Source: Bacteroidales bacterium UBA3623
Lineage (GTDB): Bacteria > Bacteroidota > Bacteroidia > Bacteroidales > UBA932
Direction: 5' to 3'
Assembly: GCA_002373715.1 (NCBI GenBank)
Contig: DFLI01000022.1
Span: forward strand, 1 to 8,808
Length of the DNA: 8,808 bases
Under the pieces are notes generated by a model that was given only the letters and a program-made list of their open reading frames with translations, did not search any database and was not told where the DNA came from. Within the stretch, counting starts at the first letter, position 1. Each line of letters opens with the position of its first letter. This document shows positions 1 to 4,556 of the stretch, in pieces. A program made the position numbers and the translations under genes.

Positions 1-196
1 TGGTGAAAGCATTCAGATGGACATGGGTAGACATCTCGGCATCCACAATAATGTCGGCATCCTCGGCATAGGCTCGCAGCGCCAGCAGGTTCACAAACAT
101 GCCATGATCTTCCTCGTCCCGAAACATAACCTCATCGTGCGAAGTGAAGCAGATATGATACGACTCTTTCATGCCGCCAAAGTACAACGCGGGCAT
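1..196 (-). CDS. Partial Y1/HUH (IS200-like, RAYT-type) transposase-like protein, N-terminal part
   Basis: Minus-strand reading frame open from an ATG at 196-194 to the left window edge, giving 65 visible residues with no stop. The segment has the layout of the start of a Y1 transposase domain: a YHICFTS strand (residues 13-19), an LFRDEED-like stretch (MFRDEED, 24-30), a helix rich in Leu/Ala, then MSTHVHLNAF (55-64). The HVH at 58-60 would be the metal-binding His-hydrophobic-His motif; the family more usually reads MPNHVHL. The catalytic Tyr would lie outside the window. REP-associated tyrosine transposases of this fold process short palindromic repeats as single-stranded DNA, and palindromic repeats do lie just upstream (409-547). 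The frame stays open upstream of the ATG to a stop near 257, but no better start is seen. Family assignment rests on motif resemblance only; a domesticated or inactive relative is possible. Confidence 0.55.
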   Translation of the reverse strand, partial: MPALYFGGMKESYHICFTSHDEVMFRDEEDHGMFVNLLALRAYAEDADIIVDAEMSTHVHLNAFT

Positions 197-250
197 GGCA
201 TTTCCAACAATCGGTGAAAAAGTTGTGTTGTTTCAGGGGGTGTTTTGTGG

Positions 251-282
251 GTTTCTTACGATTATTTTTCTGTTTCTTACGA
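251..282 (+). promoter_or_regulatory. Pair of 11-bp direct repeats, 21 bp apart, next to a promoter
   Basis: GTTTCTTACGA occurs at 251-261 and again, identically, at 272-282. The start-to-start distance of 21 bp is about two helical turns, so two protein subunits would bind the same face of DNA. The pair ends 8 bases before the -7-like box at 291 and covers the place of its -33 element. This arrangement suggests an operator or activator site for the methyltransferase operon, or for the divergent transposase-like gene. No binding protein is identifiable from the window. Confidence 0.45.
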
Positions 283-290
283 AAAACCAT

Positions 291-298
291 TAAATTTG
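291..298 (+). promoter_or_regulatory. Candidate Bacteroidetes -7 promoter element
   Basis: TAAATTTG matches the Bacteroidetes sigma-ABfr -7 consensus TAnnTTTG exactly. No good -33 TTTG lies at the usual 19-21 bp upstream (the region reads TTTC/TGTTTC), so the match is partial. Transcription would start near 303-305, giving a leader of about 245 nt before the methyltransferase start at 551. Confidence 0.4.
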
Positions 299-302
299 TG
301 AA

Positions 303-321
303 GCAACTCTTAAGGAGTTGC
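303..321 (+). other. Short perfect hairpin at the predicted 5' end of the leader
   Basis: GCAACTC (303-309) and GAGTTGC (315-321) form a 7-bp perfect stem around a 5-base loop TTAAG. It falls at the transcript start predicted from the -7 box at 291-298, where it could act as a 5' stabilising stem-loop. It may instead be one more member of the palindromes in this intergenic region. Confidence 0.45.
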
Positions 322-389
322 CATACATACATTTAGCATTTGCTACCTATTCGGTTGCCCTGAAACGTAGGAAATTTCAATGCAACATG

Positions 390-533
390 CCGGATGAGTC
401 GCGAGTGTCTGCGCTTTGGCGTGGACTCGACTTATCCATTGTTGCGGCATCCTACGGCCCAGGGCATGGATTGGAAAGGTCCATGCCTTTTTTCGTGCCG
501 TATAGTGCCGCTTCTCCGGATAAGTCGCAAGTG
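390..533 (+). repeat. Imperfect direct repeat of 18 bp (copies 390-407 and 516-533)
   Basis: CCGGATGAGTCGCGAGTG at 390-407 and CCGGATAAGTCGCAAGTG at 516-533 match at 16 of 18 positions, both differences being G/A. Both copies are complementary to the arm CGACTTATCC at 428-437: 518-527 pairs perfectly over 10 bp, and 392-401 pairs over 10 bp with one G-T wobble. The same arm therefore has two alternative partners. Confidence 0.6.
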
Positions 534-547
534 CCGTAAGAGCGCAG
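409..547. repeat. Nested imperfect palindrome of about 140 bp (REP/BIME- or MITE-like element)
   Basis: Five arm pairs nest in order: CTGCGCT 409-415 with AGCGCAG 541-547; CGACTTATCC 428-437 with GGATAAGTCG 518-527; GCGGCA 444-449 with TGCCGC 506-511; TACGGC 453-458 with GCCGTA 497-502; GGCATGGA 463-470 with TCCATGCC 480-487. All are perfect, and the unpaired spacers are nearly equal on both sides (12/13, 6/6, 3/3, 4/9). The two halves thus look like diverged inverted copies of one unit of about 50 bp. GTGCCG also recurs at 495, 505 and 531. The element ends 3 bases before the methyltransferase ATG. It could be a mobile palindromic repeat, a structured RNA leader, or both. Confidence 0.6.
463..493 (+). 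terminator. Intrinsic-terminator-like hairpin in the methyltransferase leader
   Basis: An 8-bp perfect stem (463-470 with 480-487), a 9-base loop and six T's (488-493) have the form of a Rho-independent terminator reading on the plus strand. No plus-strand gene lies upstream in the window, and the hairpin sits 57 bases before the start at 551. If functional it would act as a leader attenuator, or end a short leader RNA begun near 303. It is also the centre of the larger palindrome, so the fit may be structural coincidence. Confidence 0.4.
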
Positions 548-550
548 CTT

Positions 551-1690
551 ATGGCCAACAACACGAATCTTGGCGCCGCTAAGGCTGCCAAGAATGACGA
601 GTTCTACACCCAGTATGCCGATATCCAAAAGGAGATAAACGCCTACCTGGAGTATAACCCGGACACCTTTCGCGACAAGACAGTTCTCCTGCCTTGCGAC
701 GACCCTGAGTGGTCCAACTTCACCCGTTTCTTCGCCCAAAACTTCGAGCGATTAGGCCTTAAACGCCTGATTAGCACGTCGTACGCCGTAGAAAGCAAGA
801 AGTACAAAGACTACGAGCCCACCCTCTTCGAAACGGAAAGCCCCTGGTATGATGCCGATAAAACCCGCATCAAGGGAAAGATCTTCGAACTCACCCGGGA
901 CACCAACGGCAGCGGCCGCATAGATATAGACGACCTGGAGTGGCACTACCTGGAGGGCGACGGAGACTTCCGCAGCCCCGAGGTATGCGCCCTCCGCGAC
1001 CAAGCCGATATCATAGTAACCAACCCGCCGTTCTCGTTGTTTAGGGAGTTTGTCGCTTGGATTGTTGCCGGCAAAAAACACTTCTTGATTCTTGGGCATA
1101 TGAATGCCATTCATTACAAAGAGGTTTTCCCCTTAATCCAAACTAATCAGGTATGGTCCGGGATCGGTTTCAATCTTTCGATGGTGTATAAGGCTCCGTA
1201 TGAGAATCTTCTTGAGGCAAATCAGAAATATGTCCGATCCAAAGGGTATAATCCTGATGATAGATACATTAAAGTTCCGGCAGTTTGCTGGTTCACTAAT
1301 CTTGAGCATGGACGTCGCCATGAGCCTTTGAAACTTATGACGGCGCGTGATAACATCCGATTTGGGAAGAATAAAGATGTGAAAGAGAGAGGATATCTGA
1401 AATATGAGAATTATGATGCCATTGATGTACCCAGTGTAGAGTCTATACCTTCAGACTATACAGGAGTAATGGGGGTTCCAGATTCTTTTTTAGGACAGTA
1501 CTGTCCCGAACAGTTTGAAATAGTGGGACTTGGCAGCGGATATCTAGGGCAAAGCATTGGAGTTGGAGGAATACCTAAAGAACACAAACAACAAATGAGG
1601 GGGCATTCTGCAGCGGGAGATTTGTATATGCTAGTGGGTGGAATGCCCAAAGTACCATATTCACGCATCTTAATCCGCAAAAAACAATGA
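551..1690 (+). CDS. EcoRI-type adenine-specific DNA methyltransferase
   Basis: A 379-residue protein of the M.EcoRI-like family of N6-adenine DNA methyltransferases, which transfer methyl from S-adenosylmethionine to adenine in a recognition site. Visible marks are the N-terminal NDEFYTQYADIQKEI segment (15-29), the LLPCDDPEWSNF stretch (46-57) in the likely cofactor-binding region, and the catalytic TNPPF motif (157-161) followed by SLFREFVAW. M.EcoRI itself is 326 residues, so this protein is somewhat longer at the C-terminus. The ATG at 551 lies directly after the palindrome and has no clear Shine-Dalgarno site. Its stop overlaps the next gene's start (ATGA), so the two are translationally coupled. 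GC is about 62% in 901-1020 but about 37-38% in 1081-1260 and 1381-1440, a sharp change just after TNPPF. The family call is strong; the recognition sequence cannot be read from the window, and GAATTC is only a guess. Confidence 0.88.
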   Translation: MANNTNLGAAKAAKNDEFYTQYADIQKEINAYLEYNPDTFRDKTVLLPCDDPEWSNFTRFFAQNFERLGLKRLISTSYAVESKKYKDYEPTLFETESPWYDADKTRIKGKIFELTRDTNGSGRIDIDDLEWHYLEGDGDFRSPEVCALRDQADIIVTNPPFSLFREFVAWIVAGKKHFLILGHMNAIHYKEVFPLIQTNQVWSGIGFNLSMVYKAPYENLLEANQKYVRSKGYNPDDRYIKVPAVCWFTNLEHGRRHEPLKLMTARDNIRFGKNKDVKERGYLKYENYDAIDVPSVESIPSDYTGVMGVPDSFLGQYCPEQFEIVGLGSGYLGQSIGVGGIPKEHKQQMRGHSAAGDLYMLVGGMPKVPYSRILIRKKQ

Positions 1691-1805
1691 TAATAGCCGA
1701 AGCCCCTGTCTATCGGCCTATAAAACAAAAGATTATGATAGCACGACTTGTAACCGACTGGAGCATTGGAGATATCTGCAAAGGATTCCAGTATAATGAA
1801 TATGA
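1040..1805. other. AT-rich block spanning the methyltransferase/nuclease boundary
   Basis: Counted by hand in 60-base rows, GC is 37/60 at 901-960 and at 961-1020, 30/60 at 1021-1080, then 23/60 (1081-1140), 23/60 (1201-1260), 22/60 (1381-1440), 24/60 (1441-1500), 28/60 (1561-1620), 21/60 (1681-1740) and 26/60 (1741-1800), returning to 36/60 at 1801-1860. The block starts just after the methyltransferase TNPPF motif and ends within the first 40 codons of the nuclease gene. Both frames remain open, so it looks like an allelic replacement, not decay. Confidence 0.6.
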
Positions 1806-2907
1806 AGGAAAGGGGCTGTACGGCCTCTCCGGCCGGCTCACTATTCAGCCGGAGTTCCAGCGTCACTATCTGTATGCCGAGAATGGCGGCAAGAAGGAAG
1901 TGGATGTTATTCAGTCTGTTCGCAGCGGCTATCCGCTGGGGCTCATCTACTTTTCCAAGGTGGGCGAAGACCGCTACGAAGTGCTGGACGGCCAGCAGCG
2001 TATTACCTCGCTGGGGCGTTTCCTCACGGAAAAGTTTGCCTGGATAGATGCCGATGGCCGCCCCTGGTATTTCTCGGCCTTAAACCCCGACGAGCAGGAG
2101 AAGTTCCTGAACACCAAGCTCCTAATCTACGTTTGTGAAGGCACGGAGAAGGAAATTAAGGATTGGTTCCGCACCATTAATATAGTGGGCATTCCCCTCA
2201 ATAATCAGGAAACCCTCAATGCTGTGTATTCCGGTCCCTTTGTCACCAAAGCCAAAGAAGAGTTTTCCAACTCCAACAACACCAACATTAACAAGTGGAG
2301 CTGCTTCATCCCCGGCACGGCCAAGCGGCAAGACTACCTGGAGGCCGCTTTAGACTGGGTAAGTAAGGGGCACATCGAGGACTATATGGCTGCGCACCGC
2401 TACGACGAAGACATTACGGAACTAAAAGCATATTTCACCTCTGTCATAGACTGGATAACCTCCGTCTTTGACATGACTCCGGAAAAGGAGATGTGCGGTC
2501 TGAGGTGGGGCGAACTGTATGAGCGTTTCCACAAATCGGCCTATAATCCTTCAGCGGTGGCCGATAAGGTGAGAGAACTATACGAAAGCTTCTACGTAAA
2601 AGACAAGAGGGGCATCTACGAATACATTCTGGACGGCTGTCAGAATACCAAACTGCTGAACGTCCGCGTGTTTGACGAGCCCACTAAAAAGACCGTGTAT
2701 GCCAGGCAGACAGCCTTAGCCCGAGAAAAGGGCGAGTCCAACTGTCCGCTGTGTGCCGTGGGCCACGATGCCAACCACACCAAAATCTGGGACCTCAAGG
2801 ACATGGATGCAGATCACGTAACGGCCTGGTCCAAGGGCGGCGACACGGACATCTCCAACTGCCAGATGCTCTGCAGAACGCACAACCGCGCCAAAGGCAA
2901 CCGTTAG
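1687..2907 (+). CDS. DUF262 (GmrS/SspE-like) protein with C-terminal HNH endonuclease domain
   Basis: A 406-residue two-domain protein. The N-terminal DUF262 domain shows IQPEFQRHY (53-61), VLDGQQRITSL (99-109, the family's DGQQR nucleotide-binding motif) and FRTINIVGIPLNNQE (161-175). A helical middle (about 210-330) leads to a zinc-bracketed HNH nuclease: CPLC (353-356), DADHV (374-378, catalytic His377), N391 and CRTHNRAK (396-403). DUF262 proteins such as GmrS and SspE couple NTP hydrolysis to DNA cleavage in modification-dependent or modification-linked defence; those usually carry a DUF1524-type HNH, whereas this one looks like the classical HNH. It overlaps the methyltransferase by ATGA, and the pair probably forms one module in which it is the nuclease. 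An in-frame ATG at 1735 (Met17) is an alternative start, but the overlap favours 1687. No conventional EcoRI-like nuclease lies beside it. Confidence 0.85.
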   Translation: MIIAEAPVYRPIKQKIMIARLVTDWSIGDICKGFQYNEYEGKGLYGLSGRLTIQPEFQRHYLYAENGGKKEVDVIQSVRSGYPLGLIYFSKVGEDRYEVLDGQQRITSLGRFLTEKFAWIDADGRPWYFSALNPDEQEKFLNTKLLIYVCEGTEKEIKDWFRTINIVGIPLNNQETLNAVYSGPFVTKAKEEFSNSNNTNINKWSCFIPGTAKRQDYLEAALDWVSKGHIEDYMAAHRYDEDITELKAYFTSVIDWITSVFDMTPEKEMCGLRWGELYERFHKSAYNPSAVADKVRELYESFYVKDKRGIYEYILDGCQNTKLLNVRVFDEPTKKTVYARQTALAREKGESNCPLCAVGHDANHTKIWDLKDMDADHVTAWSKGGDTDISNCQMLCRTHNRAKGNR

Positions 2908-2911
2908 CCTC

Positions 2912-2967
2912 TGCCGCCTTGACAGCGGGAAAGGCCTAGATGGCCGATTTGGCGTCGAGGCGGCAAG
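2912..2967. repeat. Palindromic repeat unit A (56 bp)
   Basis: Arms TGCCGCCTTGAC (2912-2923) and GTCGAGGCGGCA (2954-2965) pair over 12 bp with one G-T wobble. An inner stem follows: AAAGGCC (2930-2936) with GGCC (2942-2945) and TTT (2948-2950), split by a GA bulge. It begins 5 bases after the nuclease stop. No T-run follows on either strand, so it is not a standard intrinsic terminator, although it may stabilise the mRNA 3' end. It matches unit B at 44 of 56 positions. Confidence 0.7.
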
Positions 2968-2972
2968 AGAAA

Positions 2973-2984
2973 CGCCGAAAGGCG
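2973..2984. other. Small CGCC-GAAA-GGCG hairpin between the two repeat units
   Basis: CGCC (2973-2976) and GGCG (2981-2984) flank GAAA, a GNRA-type tetraloop if transcribed on the plus strand. It lies in the 27-base spacer between the palindromic units and may be part of the composite element. Confidence 0.4.
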
Positions 2985-2994
2985 ACGAAAACAA

Positions 2995-3050
2995 TGCCGC
3001 CTTGACACGTGGAACGCCGTAGAAGGCAGATTCTGTGTCAAGGCGGCAAG
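2995..3050. repeat. Palindromic repeat unit B (56 bp)
   Basis: Arms TGCCGCCTTGACAC (2995-3008) and GTGTCAAGGCGGCA (3035-3048) form a perfect 14-bp inverted repeat. Inside, GAA (3012-3014) and GCC (3016-3018) can pair with TTC (3031-3033) and GGC (3025-3027). It lies 83 bp after unit A in the same orientation. The outer arms are almost unchanged between units while inner bases differ in ways that keep a stem, as expected of REP/BIME-like elements. It lies between convergent genes. Confidence 0.7.
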
Positions 3051-3072
3051 CTATAGGAGCCAGCGCGAGGCT

Positions 3073-3100
3073 AGACAATACTGGTCAGACAATACTGGTC
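3073..3100. repeat. Exact 14-bp tandem duplication at the 3' end of the GH130 gene
   Basis: AGACAATACTGGTC occurs twice head to tail (3073-3086 and 3087-3100). The inner copy encodes the last residues of the GH130 protein, and the junction creates its TGA stop. Without the duplication the same residues (TSIV) would be followed by TAG, so the protein is unchanged either way. Confidence 0.8.
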
Positions 3101-4083
3101 TTCTTGGTCCACTCTATGATTTCCGGGATGTAGCCGAAGGCGAGGCCGGTGACGGTGTCGGCGCAGCCGTAGTAGATGGCAATGCGTCCGGTGGCGCTGT
3201 CGTGCAGGGCGGCGCAGGGGAAGCACACGTTGGGCACGTCTCCCATGCACTCATACGGCTTCTGGGGGCTAATCAGGTAGGGACCGCTGCGGGCCAGAAC
3301 CTTCCAGGGCTCGTTCAGATCCAGCAGGGCGCTGCCGAAGCTGTACACGTAACCGTTGCAGCTGTGCAGCACGCCGTGGTGGAAGAGCAGCCAGCCTTCC
3401 GAGGTTTCGATGGGAACGGGGCCGGCACCAATCTTCATGCACTGCCAGGCGCTCACCTCAAACGGGGCGGGAGCCATTACGTGGCGGTGGTGTCCCCAGA
3501 ACTCCATGTCCGGCGATTCGCTGTAGAAGATGTCTCCGAAGGCGGTGTGGCCGGTGTCAGACGGGCGGGAGAGCATGGCAAAGCGGCCGTTAATTTTGCG
3601 GGGGAAGAGTACGCCGTTGCGGTTGTACGGCAGGAAAGCGTTCTCTACCTGGTGGAAAGTCTCGAAATCTTTGGTCCAGGCCAGGCCGATGGTGGGGCCA
3701 TGGTAGCCGTTGCACCAGCTCACCCAGAAGCGGTCTTCGATGAAGGCCACGCGGGGGTCGTAACCGTATACCCACTGACCCACCTCGGGGTTGGCGCCTT
3801 CAAATTTGATGGTTTCGGGATTAATGTCCCAGTGCATACCGTCTTTGGAGAAGCCGGCGTGGAGGGTCATGCGGCGGTTGGTGTCGTCGCAGCGGAACAC
3901 GCCTGCAAAGCCGTCCTTGAACGGTACGACGGCACTGTTAAAGATGCTGTTGGAGTTGGGAAGCAGGTCCCGGGGAATCACGGGGTTGGCACTGTAGCGC
4001 CACAGGGGGGCGTTGCAACCGGCCGGGCGGTCTTCCCACGGCATAAGCGGAAGGGTCTTTCCAACGATAGTAAGTTTACTCAT
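3085..4083 (-). CDS. GH130 beta-mannoside phosphorylase (GH130_2-like)
   Basis: A 332-residue protein without signal peptide, so probably cytoplasmic. It closely resembles GH130 enzymes such as the gut mannoside phosphorylase UhgbMP, which split beta-1,4-mannosides, including mannosyl-N-acetylglucosamine of N-glycan cores, with phosphate to give mannose 1-phosphate. Typical stretches are PWEDRPAG (15-22), NPVIPRDLLPNSNSIFNSAV (33-52), GFAGVFRCDD (58-67), GYDPRVAFIEDRFWV (107-121) with Asp109 the likely catalytic acid, NGYHGPTIG (125-133) and NRNGVLFPRKI (154-164). Length and motifs fit subfamily 2 better than the longer mannosylglucose phosphorylases (subfamily 1). The start ATG overlaps the stop of the upstream regulator (ATGA), and it is the last gene of the operon. 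The preferred acceptor, GlcNAc or mannose oligosaccharides, cannot be settled from sequence alone. Confidence 0.88.
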   Translation of the reverse strand: MSKLTIVGKTLPLMPWEDRPAGCNAPLWRYSANPVIPRDLLPNSNSIFNSAVVPFKDGFAGVFRCDDTNRRMTLHAGFSKDGMHWDINPETIKFEGANPEVGQWVYGYDPRVAFIEDRFWVSWCNGYHGPTIGLAWTKDFETFHQVENAFLPYNRNGVLFPRKINGRFAMLSRPSDTGHTAFGDIFYSESPDMEFWGHHRHVMAPAPFEVSAWQCMKIGAGPVPIETSEGWLLFHHGVLHSCNGYVYSFGSALLDLNEPWKVLARSGPYLISPQKPYECMGDVPNVCFPCAALHDSATGRIAIYYGCADTVTGLAFGYIPEIIEWTKKTSIV

Positions 4084-4556
4084 ATCTTTTGAATTAATTC
4101 TTGTATGGTTTGGTCTGGGTTTGAACCCAGCGGTACATAAGGTTTTTCAGTTACGTCCAGCGCGGTGAGGCAGTCTTCTTCCTCGCCGGGCAGGGGAGAA
4201 GCCACGAAGCCTTCCACGCCTTTCTGGGCCAGGGCGCGCACCAGGTGGCAGAAGCGCACAGGGTCGTTTTTGGCCGATGCAAACAGCACGGTGTACCCCC
4301 GCCGGTAGGCGCAGTCGGAAAGCTCCTGCAGGGGCGCGTCCTCCAGAGAAGGCACGATGACGCCCACCAGATGCGCAGCGGGCCAGGGTACGCGGGCAGC
4401 CTGGCCGGCGCGGTAGCCCAGCCTGTCGGCCACTTCCAGGATGCGCCGGCGGGTTTCCTCTCCCACGCGGTTCTTTCCATTGAACACGAAGGAGACCAGC
4501 GAGGGCGAAACCCCCGCTTCCCGGGCGATATCCTTGATGGTGGCGGCCTTAGGCAT
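4080..4556 (-). CDS. Shortened LacI-family regulator (DNA-binding domain plus half of sensor domain)
   Basis: A 158-residue protein; full LacI-family regulators are about 330-350 residues. The N-terminus is a canonical LacI helix-turn-helix, ATIKDIAREAGVSPSLVSFV (5-24), followed by the FNGKNRVGEETRRRILEVAD segment (25-44) and the LGYRAGQAAR hinge region (46-55). HLVGVIVPSLED (62-73) starts the sugar-binding core, and GVEGFVASPL (113-122) continues it. The family pattern stops near residue 140; the last 15-18 residues (PLGSNPDQTIQELIQKI) do not fit, and their DNA is AT-rich (22/60 GC at 4081-4140 against 36/60 at 4141-4200). The C-terminal half of the sugar pocket and much of the dimer interface are missing. 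It overlaps the lipase by 8 bases and GH130 by 4. It may be a truncation fused to the GH130 leader, still able to bind DNA but unlikely to sense sugar normally. Confidence 0.8.
   Translation of the reverse strand: MPKAATIKDIAREAGVSPSLVSFVFNGKNRVGEETRRRILEVADRLGYRAGQAARVPWPAAHLVGVIVPSLEDAPLQELSDCAYRRGYTVLFASAKNDPVRFCHLVRALAQKGVEGFVASPLPGEEEDCLTALDVTEKPYVPLGSNPDQTIQELIQKI
4091..4130. repeat. Two adjacent inverted repeats just upstream of the GH130 start
   Basis: GAATTAATTC (4091-4100) is a perfect 10-bp palindrome ending 7 bases before the GH130 ATG on the minus strand. CTGGGTT (4115-4121) and AACCCAG (4124-4130) form a perfect 7-bp stem around two bases. Both lie inside the atypical AT-rich tail of the shortened regulator. 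They may be remnants of an original GH130 leader or operator now read as coding sequence. Confidence 0.4.

Noticed and set aside
318..582. Small plus-strand frames in the leader (TTG start at 318, ATG start at 394)
   Set aside because: They run through the palindromic element, are rich in repeat-derived residues, and one overlaps the methyltransferase start. They are more likely by-products of the repeat. A leader peptide cannot be wholly excluded.
2912..3050. CRISPR array or Rho-independent terminators
   Set aside because: There are only two units, each itself a full palindrome with a single 27-base spacer, so it is not CRISPR. No T-run follows either hairpin on either strand, so it is not a classic terminator.
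3202..4092. Plus-strand frame (296 codons) opposite GH130
   Set aside because: It is a mirror frame of a well-conserved enzyme gene and is rich in Val/Gly/Ala without any motif.
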